NCBI GenBank assembly: GCA_026706505.1
Contig: JAPOYQ010000658.1
Coordinates: 1 to 6,282 of the forward strand
Source of the DNA: Gemmatimonadota bacterium
GTDB lineage: Bacteria > Latescibacterota > UBA2968 > UBA8231
Direction: 5' to 3'
DNA: 6,282 bases
Shown here: positions 1-6,282 of the stretch, one piece after another
Layout: the number at the start of each line of letters is the position of its first letter
How positions within the stretch are numbered: the first letter of the stretch is position 1
Notes under the pieces: model-generated
Told to the model about the DNA's origin: nothing
The model's database searches: none
Seen by the model: the letters and a program-made list of their open reading frames with translations, nothing else
Translations under genes and position numbers: made by a program

Positions 1-3000
1 AATATTAGGTGTTCGTTGACCACTGCGCGATTGGTGATACATCCGCCTTGGGTAAAGACCACGGCGTCACCGACGCGGCACGCGCGCACGGCATCGCCGA
101 CGCGGCGGACGATTCCGCTGGCCTCCATCCCCACCGTGCGGCCCAGCGCCGAGCGTTCGTAGGACAGGGCCGGCAGCAACCCCAGCGTTACCATGACGTC
201 GCGGAAGTTGAGTGCCGCAGCCGCCACATCGATTTCTACGTCGTGCGGTCCTAGGGACGCGGGTTGGTAGGTCTTCATCTGCAGGCCGCCGATCTGCCCC
301 GGATTGTCTAGGGTCAGCCGGTACGGGGTTTCCTCGTCCGCTGGCACGAGCGGAGACCGCTCCCGGATACTGATCAGCCGCGGCGTCCATACCTGTTTGT
401 GGCGCACTGCCAGCTCGCGTTCGCGCAGGTCGCAGGTGCCGAGCCAAGCCAGCGTCTGCAGGTCCTCCGGGGCGTCCAGATCGACCAACCGGAAATCAAT
501 TTGCGCCTCCGTGCCTACGTCCGCGGCGATCTCTTGGTTTATGCTGCGGACCGCTCCCCACGCGGCACTCGCGCGCGGATCCTCCACTTCTAATGCGGCG
601 CGGCGCGTCACCACGGTCAAGCGGCAGGGGCAGCGCGCCTGCGCCACCCGGAAGGGTATCAGCGCCTTGACGAAGGCGACCAGGCGCGCCACTAGCTTTT
701 CGCCGGTCGGGTCGTGCGGGTCCGAGCCGCAGAAGATGTCGATGGCCTGTAGGTCGGCTGCTGCGGGCCAGTCGGCAAGTGCGTCGATGCGGTCGTCCGC
801 TAGATCCGCATAGGGAATGGCGGACACCTCGGGCGAATCGAGGAGCGCCAGCCACTGGTCCGACAGGCTGTCTGGCTCGCCGATTACCCAGCGGGGGCCG
901 GGTAGTTGTTGCGGTTCGGGGGTATCCTCGATGGTGTGCGGGGCTTGCAGCAGGGTGGTGCGCTGGCCGGCGCGCACTGTAGTCCAGCCGGCGTCCGGCT
1001 CAATTGCTTCGCTTTCGGCGTGCGCGACTAGTGCTAGGCCACCGGGGACTGCTAGATGGTGCAGCAAGCGCCATTGCTCCGTCCCCAACTCCGCGGTGTC
1101 TCCATGGAGCAAGAGAATTTCGGCGGCGTGCGGCCGCAGCAGACCGGTATCCAGTTCCGGTGTCTGCTCTGTGGCCAGATCAAGACATGCAAAGCGCAGG
1201 GCGGCATCGTGGCTGTGGAAGGCGTCGTAGTGGGCGCGAGTCTGCTCCTGCGTATCGCCGACCAGCCAGAATTCGGTCTGCGCATCGGTGCTCCCGAGGT
1301 AGTCGAGGCATTGATTGAGGATGGTTTGCTCAGGGGGGCGTCCGCCCGCGAACTCGACGACGTGGCAGGCGTAGCGGTCGCCGTCGCCGGGCTGCTCGAG
1401 GGCGGCGATCAATGCAGCGGGTTCGATTTCGCCATCCGGCAGGCGGTGCAGGAAAGACTGCGCGTCGGCGACGGACTTGGGTTGCCAAGAGACGATGTGC
1501 TTGCTGTGCGGCAGGTCGTTCCAGCGTGGGTTGGAGTTGAAGGAGACGTACGCGTCAATACACAAGACGAGGTCGCCCGTAGCGCCGTCGTAGAAACGGA
1601 TGCTGCCCCCGGAGCGCTCGCCGCGCCGCTCTGTGAACTGTCCCAGTTCGTTCACGTCCGCCCAATCTGGGTCTTTCTTCACGTGGCAGGTGAGACGCGG
1701 TCCGGTCGGCGGACGCAGAAACGTCACACCTGTGGCGCGCTGCGGGAGGGCGAAGATGTCCGTCGCGCGCAGCAAATGATAGAGGAAAATCTGCAACCCG
1801 CCGTCGAGCAGCGCGGGGTTGGCGACGTATCCTTCCTCGCGACCGGTCGTCCATAACTGCTCATCCATCTCGACTTCGAACAAATAGTCGCCCGTGCTGT
1901 TGTCGCTTAAAACGCGCTGGATGTTCTGGAAATAAGGACCGTACTGGAAGGTTTCGCCGAGGCTGGCATCCACGCGCTCGTAGAAATCGCTTTCGCCCAC
2001 AAAGTAGTAGGGCGCGAACGGAGTGGTGTCGATATCCGCCAAGCGCAGCGGCACGTTTACTGGGTGGTCGCTGCTCACTAGGCGCACCTTGCCGCGAGAG
2101 TGCAATTCGCTCTGCGCCTCAGTCTCGTAGGATCGGGACGAGATGGTGAAGGTGAATTCGTCCGGCGCATTGGCGACCGGAAACAACTCGGTATGCAGCC
2201 GCACCGGCGTCCTGGGGATCGGACACGGCTGGAGGAATTCGAGCGTTTCGACATGCAGCGGCACACCCTCGAACGCCTGCAGGAGCAGTTCGATGTACCC
2301 AGCCGCCGGCATGATCGAGGCATGGTGTACGCGGTGCTCTGCCAGCCAGGGAAAGTCCCGCTCTGCCAGCCGCGCTTCAAACAGCAGGTGTTCGCACGGC
2401 ACCTGATGGCCGATCAGCGGACCGTGGGCGTACTCGCCCAGATTGAGGAACATCTCGTCGTCGCTCATCTCGTCGGCCTCCCCCTGATCGTCGCGCGGAT
2501 AGCCGGGCAGCAGGTGGACAATCGGTTCGGGGCGCGGGTACTGCGCGGCGAAGTCTAATTCTACTCCGGCTCTGAATAGCGCTCCTAGGGCTTCCTGGAA
2601 GCTGAGGCAGACATCGGAGTCGCGCATGAGCGTCGGAATGCAGGCCGCTTCCTGAGCATTGCCTTCCAGACACTGGGCGATGGTGGGTTGCAAGGCGCTG
2701 TGTGGTGCGACTTCGAGGACGACATCGGGCCGATAATCCCGCATGATGGTTTCCATCGCCGCGGCGAACCGCACGGGCTGGCGGATATTCGCCCACCAGT
2801 AGGCACTGTCCAGCCGTTCCGTTTGCTCACTGGTCACTGAGGAAACCATCGGCACGTCGGCATTGAAGCTGCAACCGTTTAGGAAGGACAGGGCCGTCAG
2901 GGCGTCGTCTTTGAGCGGATCCATGGCGCTGGAATGGAAGGCGATATTGCCCGGAATCAGCCGATTCTGCAGGTTGCGCCGCTCCAATTCTTCTACGATG

Positions 3001-5162
3001 GGCTGTAAAGCGGTCTCTTGGCCGCAAATGACGGTGCTGGCTGGTGCGTTCTCGCAGGCGATCTCAACTTGCGTTGCCCCGTCGTTTTCGGGCCGAAAGG
3101 GGACCTGCAACGCGTCGAGCAATTCCTCCAAACCCGGCCGGTCGAGGCCGATTGCCAGCATGCGACCGGAACCGGCCCTGCGCTGCTGCAATGTGGCGCG
3201 GTGGAAAACTAGGTGCGTCGCATCCGCTAGGGACAGTGCCCCGCAGGCATAAGCGGCGGCTACTTCGCCGGAGCTATGGCCGACGACGCAGTCTGGATAG
3301 ACTCCCCAAGTCTTGAACAATTCTACCAAGGCGCACTGGATCATGAAGATGACGGGCTGGGCTAGCTGGACCTCGTTGAGCACCTCTTGAGGGGCGGAGA
3401 AACAGGCCTCGCGCAGCGAGATATCTGAGTAATCTCGCCAGTGTTCCTCAATGGTATCAATAACGCGGCGGAAAACCGGACCGGCGTCGTAGAGGGCGCG
3501 GCCGCAACCGGCCCACTGCGTGCCCTGTCCAGAAAATACCATAGCGATCCGCCGCTCGCCCTCATCGACCGTGGCGACGGGAGTTGGATTTTCGGCAAAG
3601 CCCTTTAGTGCCTCAATTAGTTCCTGTTGGGTGCGCACGGCAAATGAGGTACGCGCGGCGAAGTGGGTGCGGCGACGGCTGAGATTGCCCGCCAGCGCAT
3701 AGAGGTCCAGCTCCTGCTCAGTGAGCGCTTCCCCTAGCTGTTGCGCGCTCTTTTCCAGCGCGCCGGACGTGCGCGCCGACAGGGGGATCATGAAGCCGGC
3801 CTTGGGTGCCAGCGGCACCGACCAGATTCGGGGTTGCTCGGGGCGGTATTCGCGCACCACGCAGTGCCCGTTGGACCCGCCAAAGCCGAACGAGTTGATG
3901 CCGACGACCACCGGGTGATCGGGGAACGGTTCGCAGTCGGTCTGCACCTGCATCGGGCAACTTTCGAAGTCGATCTCCGGATTCGGTACTAGGTAATTCT
4001 TCGACACCGGCGCGAAGGTGCGCCGCTGCATCATCAGCACGATCTTGAGCAAGGCGCAACTGAACGCGGCAGCTTCCATGTGCCCCACGTTGCTCTTGAC
4101 GCCCGAGACCCGCAGCGGCACGTCGCGCTCGACGCCGCCGAACGCTGCAGCGATGGCGTTGCCCTCGATGCGGTCGCCGACCACGGTACCGGTGGCATGG
4201 GCTTCGATATAGTCGAACTCCTGCGGCGTGCGGCCCGCACGGGCATAGGCTGTGCGCATCAACTCCACCTGTGCGTGACGAGTGGGCGCGGTGATGTACC
4301 GCCCCTGCGCTAGACCGGCGCTGCCGTCGGCGGCACCGGCCGAATTGACCGCGGTCGCCTCCACCACGGCGTGGATGGGGTCCCCGTCCCGTTCGGCCGC
4401 GGCTAGGGGTTTGAGCGCGAAGACAAACGCCCCTTCCGAGCGCATGTACCCATTGGCTTCTGCGTCGAAGGAGTGGCACTTCCCGTCCGAACTGATCACA
4501 CCCAACGCATTGAAGCCTGTGCTGAGCCGGGCCGATCCGAGGTAATTGGCCGATCCGAGGAAGGCCTGTTCGCAGTCGCCGGAGTGCAGCGCATTGATCG
4601 CCGTGTGCAACGCCGTCAGGCTGGCGGAACAAGCCGTGCAACAGGCGAGCGATGGCCCCATCAAGTTGAAGTGGTAGGAGATGCGGTTGGCCAGCATGGC
4701 CACGCTGATACTGGCGATGGAAAACTCCGTTGCCCCCAGCGGCCGGCGCCAGTTGGACGTCGCTGGAACTTGCGCGCCGATGAACACGCCCGTGCGGCTG
4801 TTGCGCAGCGACTGCAAATCCCAGCCAACCCGCTCGCAGGTCTCCCAAGTGCAGGTCAACAGCATCCGCACGTGCGGGTCGGCTGACAGCATTTCGTGGT
4901 GCGACATCCCGAAGAGACTGCGATCGAAGCTCTTTTCTCCATCCTCGCGGATCAGCCCTTCGTAGGGACTGGCAAACCGCCCTGGGCCGGAGAAGTCGCC
5001 GATTGGCCGGTAGCCTCTGCCGTAGCGCTTGGTTACGGGTTCCTGCACGATCTCGCGTTCGCTGAGCAGCCGCCAGAAATCGTCGTCGGTGCCGATTTCG
5101 CCTGGCATGCGGTAGCTGTATCCTACGATGGCAACGGCATCTTCGGGCTTTGGTGAATTCAT
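1..5162 (-). CDS. Type I polyketide synthase, FAS-like order KS-AT-DH-(psiMT)-psiKR-ER, 3' end outside window
   Basis: Cytosolic megasynthase that condenses and reduces acyl chains. The frame is open from ATG 5162-5160 to the window edge (1720 codons visible). KS is about residues 8-438: AIVGYSYRMPG at 11-21, active Cys178 in GPSLACCTACSAS, His322 in EAHATGT, His361 in NVGHMEAAA. AT is about 541-850: FSGQGTQWAG from 543, nucleophile Ser630 in GHSSGE, His743 in IAFHS, a malonyl-type pattern. DH is about 905-1195: His943 in EHRVHHASIMPAAG, Asp1120 in PALLDGGLQ. Residues about 1255-1390 resemble a decayed C-methyltransferase. Residues about 1395-1600 are the structural pseudo-KR, ending in a WGAVRSINQEI / RLVDLD pattern. 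The ER begins near Tyr1614 with AALNFRDVMVTLGLLP (Asn1652) and is cut before its NADPH-binding loop; KR and ACP are expected further on. The start is supported by GAGGAG 11 nt upstream and by the KS beginning at once, with no docking helix. The product cannot be told. Family call is very secure; exact chemistry is not. Confidence 0.95.
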   Translation of the reverse strand, partial: MNSPKPEDAVAIVGYSYRMPGEIGTDDDFWRLLSEREIVQEPVTKRYGRGYRPIGDFSGPGRFASPYEGLIREDGEKSFDRSLFGMSHHEMLSADPHVRMLLTCTWETCERVGWDLQSLRNSRTGVFIGAQVPATSNWRRPLGATEFSIASISVAMLANRISYHFNLMGPSLACCTACSASLTALHTAINALHSGDCEQAFLGSANYLGSARLSTGFNALGVISSDGKCHSFDAEANGYMRSEGAFVFALKPLAAAERDGDPIHAVVEATAVNSAGAADGSAGLAQGRYITAPTRHAQVELMRTAYARAGRTPQEFDYIEAHATGTVVGDRIEGNAIAAAFGGVERDVPLRVSGVKSNVGHMEAAAFSCALLKIVLMMQRRTFAPVSKNYLVPNPEIDFESCPMQVQTDCEPFPDHPVVVGINSFGFGGSNGHCVVREYRPEQPRIWSVPLAPKAGFMIPLSARTSGALEKSAQQLGEALTEQELDLYALAGNLSRRRTHFAARTSFAVRTQQELIEALKGFAENPTPVATVDEGERRIAMVFSGQGTQWAGCGRALYDAGPVFRRVIDTIEEHWRDYSDISLREACFSAPQEVLNEVQLAQPVIFMIQCALVELFKTWGVYPDCVVGHSSGEVAAAYACGALSLADATHLVFHRATLQQRRAGSGRMLAIGLDRPGLEELLDALQVPFRPENDGATQVEIACENAPASTVICGQETALQPIVEELERRNLQNRLIPGNIAFHSSAMDPLKDDALTALSFLNGCSFNADVPMVSSVTSEQTERLDSAYWWANIRQPVRFAAAMETIMRDYRPDVVLEVAPHSALQPTIAQCLEGNAQEAACIPTLMRDSDVCLSFQEALGALFRAGVELDFAAQYPRPEPIVHLLPGYPRDDQGEADEMSDDEMFLNLGEYAHGPLIGHQVPCEHLLFEARLAERDFPWLAEHRVHHASIMPAAGYIELLLQAFEGVPLHVETLEFLQPCPIPRTPVRLHTELFPVANAPDEFTFTISSRSYETEAQSELHSRGKVRLVSSDHPVNVPLRLADIDTTPFAPYYFVGESDFYERVDASLGETFQYGPYFQNIQRVLSDNSTGDYLFEVEMDEQLWTTGREEGYVANPALLDGGLQIFLYHLLRATDIFALPQRATGVTFLRPPTGPRLTCHVKKDPDWADVNELGQFTERRGERSGGSIRFYDGATGDLVLCIDAYVSFNSNPRWNDLPHSKHIVSWQPKSVADAQSFLHRLPDGEIEPAALIAALEQPGDGDRYACHVVEFAGGRPPEQTILNQCLDYLGSTDAQTEFWLVGDTQEQTRAHYDAFHSHDAALRFACLDLATEQTPELDTGLLRPHAAEILLLHGDTAELGTEQWRLLHHLAVPGGLALVAHAESEAIEPDAGWTTVRAGQRTTLLQAPHTIEDTPEPQQLPGPRWVIGEPDSLSDQWLALLDSPEVSAIPYADLADDRIDALADWPAAADLQAIDIFCGSDPHDPTGEKLVARLVAFVKALIPFRVAQARCPCRLTVVTRRAALEVEDPRASAAWGAVRSINQEIAADVGTEAQIDFRLVDLDAPEDLQTLAWLGTCDLRERELAVRHKQVWTPRLISIRERSPLVPADEETPYRLTLDNPGQIGGLQMKTYQPASLGPHDVEIDVAAAALNFRDVMVTLGLLPALSYERSALGRTVGMEASGIVRRVGDAVRACRVGDAVVFTQGGCITNRAVVNEHLI

Positions 5163-5173
5163 TTTCTTGGAAT

Positions 5174-5179
5174 CTCCTC
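5174..5179 (-). promoter_or_regulatory. Ribosome binding site of the PKS gene
   Basis: The minus strand reads GAGGAG here, 11 nt before the ATG at 5162. The spacing is a little long, but this is the only strong Shine-Dalgarno match nearby. It selects this ATG, which places the KS motif AIVG at residue 11. Confidence 0.75.
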
Positions 5180-5196
5180 GACGATATAGAACGCAA

Positions 5197-5313
5197 AAGC
5201 CTTCTTAAAATTCCTGAGTAGACTACACTCGCCTTACACGTCGCTTTTGCACCGCTTGAAGTCGGCGGGTATGCGCTCGCGCTCGGGGCGTACTGGGAAT
5301 TTTAAAAAGGCTT
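5197..5313. repeat. 117-bp element bounded by 18-bp inverted repeats
   Basis: The left arm 5197-5214 reads AAGCCTTCTTAAAATTCC. The right arm 5296-5313 reads GGAATTTTAAAAAGGCTT, its reverse complement at 17 of 18 positions. The single mismatch (5204/5306) becomes a G-U pair in an RNA copied from the minus strand, so the PKS leader could fold a fully paired 18-bp stem over an 81-nt GC-rich loop, ending 17 nt upstream of the ribosome binding site. The AT-rich arms contrast with the GC-rich interior. Alternatives are an mRNA regulatory stem, a regulator binding pair, or a small non-autonomous mobile element (MITE-like). No clear target duplication flanks it. Confidence 0.6.
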
Positions 5314-5411
5314 CTTAGGGCGGGGTAGCTGCCTGAGCAGGCCTCCCACATCATTTCCCCAAACGCAGGCCCACGTCATTGCCCTTGCGGCAACGGCTTC
5401 AACGCACCCTG

Positions 5412-5443
5412 GTTTATTCAGATCTACCAAGCTCTGAATAAAC
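5412..5443. repeat. Perfect 11-bp inverted repeat just after the 94-aa gene
   Basis: GTTTATTCAGA (5412-5422) and TCTGAATAAAC (5433-5443) are exact reverse complements around a 10-nt loop. The repeat begins 4 nt past the stop codon of the small gene, the usual place for a transcript-end hairpin. No T-tract follows it on either strand and the stem is AT-rich, so it does not look like a standard intrinsic terminator. It may stabilise or process the 3' end of the upstream mRNA, or bind a regulator. Confidence 0.55.
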
Positions 5444-5447
5444 GCTG

Positions 5448-5732
5448 TTACTTCTTATCGACTACTTCATTGAGCGTCACTTCCGCTAAGTTGAACATCG
5501 TTTCCAGAATTTGCTTGCGCCGCAATCTCATTTCCTCAACCCTGTTCCACAATGCGTCCTTTATCTTCTCGACTGCTTCTGCGCGCATCTCGGGAGAGAG
5601 GGTGGTGTCAGTCCTAAACTCGTATTTCTCAACTGTGAAATCAGCAATGTCCAAGATGTTATCCCCTAAGACATTTAAATCGACTGAGCTTCTAATCTGT
5701 CCAATTTTTTCTTCGTTGTTGACGTCGCTCAT
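5448..5732 (-). CDS. Small helical charged protein of unknown function (94 aa)
   Basis: I do not recognise this family. The 94-residue protein has no signal peptide, no membrane segment and no cysteine, so it is probably cytosolic. The N-terminal half is acidic and polar, with a hydrophobic stretch at about 20-34 (NVLGDNILDIADFTV). Residues about 46-92 look like one or two long amphipathic helices rich in Glu, Arg and Lys (for example LWNRVEEMRLRRKQ at 61-74), suggesting a protein-protein interaction surface or a short coiled coil. It starts at ATG 5732 with GAGGAG 8 nt upstream and lies 44 nt after the STAS gene, so the two are probably one operon. Its base composition is visibly AT-richer than the PKS. 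It could be a partner or modulator of the STAS protein, but no motif proves this. That it is a real gene is well supported by ribosome binding site, context and composition. Confidence 0.8.
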   Translation of the reverse strand: MSDVNNEEKIGQIRSSVDLNVLGDNILDIADFTVEKYEFRTDTTLSPEMRAEAVEKIKDALWNRVEEMRLRRKQILETMFNLAEVTLNEVVDKK

Positions 5733-5740
5733 CTTTGTTA

Positions 5741-5746
5741 CTCCTC
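5741..5746 (-). promoter_or_regulatory. Ribosome binding site of the 94-aa gene
   Basis: GAGGAG on the minus strand, 8 nt before ATG 5732, is near-ideal and strongly supports translation of this small frame. It lies in the 44-nt gap behind the STAS gene and matches the hexamer used by the PKS. Confidence 0.8.
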
Positions 5747-5776
5747 GTGTGAGTGGTTGTTGGGATAGGGGTCTGC

Positions 5777-6124
5777 TTAATTCTTCTTAAATTCGCCAAT
5801 TGCCGCATCCCGAGACTCGTAAATCGAAATGATCTCATCGAAGCCGCTGGCGGCGATAATTTCGCGCACTGGATCAGAGAGCGAGCAAATGCCAAATTGC
5901 TTGCCCGGTTTGTTGAACTGCTTAGCTATTATCAAGCCAACCCGAAGGCCTGCGCTGCTGATGTAGGAAACGCGCTCAAAGTCCAGGAGTAAGGCTTGAT
6001 CGGCGGAATTTATTTCAGCATCCAAGGCCCTTTGAAATTCATCGGCGTTGCTGCCGTCGATGCGGCCGAGAATTATCGCGATCAAGATACCCTGTATGCG
6101 CTCCCACTTGATGTCGAATCCCAT
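5777..6124 (-). CDS. STAS-domain protein, anti-sigma factor antagonist type
   Basis: A single-domain STAS protein of 115 residues, the usual length for SpoIIAA/RsbV-like antagonists. In that family a small cytosolic protein binds an anti-sigma kinase, and the kinase switches it off by phosphorylating a conserved serine. Visible marks are the N-terminal beta strand with GILIAIILGRIDGSNADEF (12-30), the strand ALLLDFERVSYI (44-55), and the switch loop SSAGLRVGL at 56-64, where Ser56 aligns with the phosphorylated serine. The acidic residue that precedes the serine in classical members is Ile55 here, as in many SSAGLR-type STAS proteins. The C-terminal half (FGICSLSDPVREIIAASGF) fits the usual last strand and helix. 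The start at ATG 6124 has GAGG 8 nt upstream. No kinase or phosphatase partner is in the window. It probably shares a transcript with the 94-aa gene. A role in signalling unrelated to sigma factors is also possible. Confidence 0.9.
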   Translation of the reverse strand: MGFDIKWERIQGILIAIILGRIDGSNADEFQRALDAEINSADQALLLDFERVSYISSAGLRVGLIIAKQFNKPGKQFGICSLSDPVREIIAASGFDEIISIYESRDAAIGEFKKN

Positions 6125-6132
6125 AGAATCTG

Positions 6133-6136
6133 CCTC
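6133..6136 (-). promoter_or_regulatory. Ribosome binding site of the STAS gene
   Basis: GAGG, within AAAGAGG on the minus strand, ends 8 nt before ATG 6124. Good spacing supports this start. Confidence 0.65.
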
Positions 6137-6177
6137 TTTCTTTTTGCAGTTTTGGGCATATACCCTGAATGACCAAC

Positions 6178-6282
6178 GGAACAGAATAACATCTCATGGC
6201 AATAATATGGACGGAATAACGTCTTATAGCAATAAATGGACGGAATAACGTCTTATAGCAATAAATGGACGGAATAACGTCT
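6178..6282. repeat. Tandem array of 29-bp direct repeats, continuing past the right edge
   Basis: Two identical 29-bp units (6209-6237 and 6238-6266) are followed by the first 16 nt of a third (6267-6282). A diverged 31-nt copy precedes them (6178-6208). Each unit starts GGACGGAATAACGTCT and ends TATAGCAATAAAT. It contains two small dyads: GACG-gaataa-CGTC and TTAT-agca-ATAA. There are no spacers, so this is not CRISPR. Because 29 is not a multiple of 3 and no long frame crosses it, it is not coding. The array begins 53 bp upstream of the STAS start codon, so it overlaps that gene's likely promoter region. Possible roles are clustered protein-binding sites, iterons or a neutral minisatellite. 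Total copy number is unknown because of the window edge. Confidence 0.85.

Larger units (their letters stand above)
5163..5447. other. Gene-free leader between the 94-aa gene and the PKS
   Basis: No frame here looks coding on either strand. The region holds the PKS ribosome binding site, the 117-bp inverted-repeat element (5197-5313) and the 11-bp inverted repeat (5412-5443). It also has two short potential hairpins: GCCTG-AG-CAGGC at 5331-5342, and TTGCC with GGCAA at 5379-5393 around a 5-nt loop. A tandem hexamer GCGCTC-GCGCTC lies at 5273-5284. No convincing -35/-10 pair for the PKS was found by eye. The length suggests that the PKS has its own promoter or a long regulated leader rather than tight coupling to the upstream pair. 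Confidence 0.6.

Noticed and set aside
1320..1345. Possible frameshift at a run of six G on the plus strand
   Set aside because: The PKS frame continues sensibly on both sides (EFAGGRPPEQT), so there is no evidence of an indel.
1056..1856. A 266-codon plus-strand frame with plausible amino-acid composition
   Set aside because: It is antisense to the DH and pseudo-MT part of the continuous PKS frame and has no motif to support it.
3718..5196. A 492-codon minus-strand frame starting just upstream of the PKS start
   Set aside because: It is a different frame over the KS region, Arg-rich with no recognisable motif, whereas the overlapping frame encodes an intact KS with all catalytic residues. 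It is a shadow of GC-rich coding sequence.
5412..5443. Canonical Rho-independent terminator
   Set aside because: The stem is AT-rich and no T-tract follows on either strand.
5781..5796. Resemblance between the end of the STAS gene (GAATTTAAGAAG on the minus strand) and the inverted-repeat arm in the PKS leader (GAATTTTAAGAAG)
   Set aside because: A match of about 12 AT-rich bases within coding sequence is easily due to chance.
6125..6180. Sigma-70 type promoter for the STAS gene (TATATG near 6155-6165 on the minus strand)
   Set aside because: No acceptable -35 hexamer lies 16-18 nt upstream; the match is too weak to call.
6178..6282. CRISPR array
   Set aside because: Units of 29 bp follow each other directly with no spacers, so it is a simple tandem repeat.

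Overview
This is a bacterial window in which every supported gene lies on the minus strand and is read from right to left. Bacterial origin is indicated by clear Shine-Dalgarno sites (GAGGAG or GAGG, 8-11 nt before each start), a short STAS-domain protein of the anti-sigma-antagonist type, and the lack of introns. No marker fixes the phylum. The very large type I PKS gene, the regular occurrence of CTAG and the uneven base composition (GC-rich PKS, visibly AT-richer upstream genes) would fit a metabolite-rich Gram-negative or an uncultured/symbiotic lineage, but that is inference.

Layout in transcription order. (1) 6282-6178: a 29-bp tandem repeat array that runs off the right edge. (2) 6124-5777: a 115-aa STAS-domain protein. 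(3) 5732-5448: a 94-aa, mostly helical, charged protein of unknown function, 44 nt after the STAS gene and probably co-transcribed with it. (4) 5447-5163: a 285-bp gene-free leader with a perfect 11-bp inverted repeat just after the small gene, two short GC hairpins, and a 117-bp segment bounded by 18-bp inverted repeats (17/18) close to the next ribosome binding site. (5) 5162 to beyond position 1: a type I polyketide synthase, 1720 codons visible and open at its 3' end.

The PKS reads KS - AT - DH - degenerate methyltransferase-like region - pseudo-KR - ER (N-terminal half only). This is the order of animal-type FAS, fungal highly reducing PKSs and stand-alone FAS-like bacterial PKSs. The rest of the ER, and by family precedent a KR and an ACP, should lie to the left of the window. 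The catalytic residues of KS (C178, H322, H361), AT (S630, H743) and DH (H943, D1120) are present. The AT has an xAFH signature that points to malonyl-CoA. There is no N-terminal docking segment, so the protein probably starts a pathway or works alone and iteratively on a reduced, fatty-acid-like chain.

The STAS protein and its small partner sit directly upstream in the same orientation and could be regulators of the PKS by partner switching; this is proximity-based inference. The points most worth following are the decayed methyltransferase module, the unusual KS active-site flank, the unknown 94-aa protein tied to a STAS protein, the 29-bp array upstream of that pair, and the inverted-repeat element in the PKS leader.
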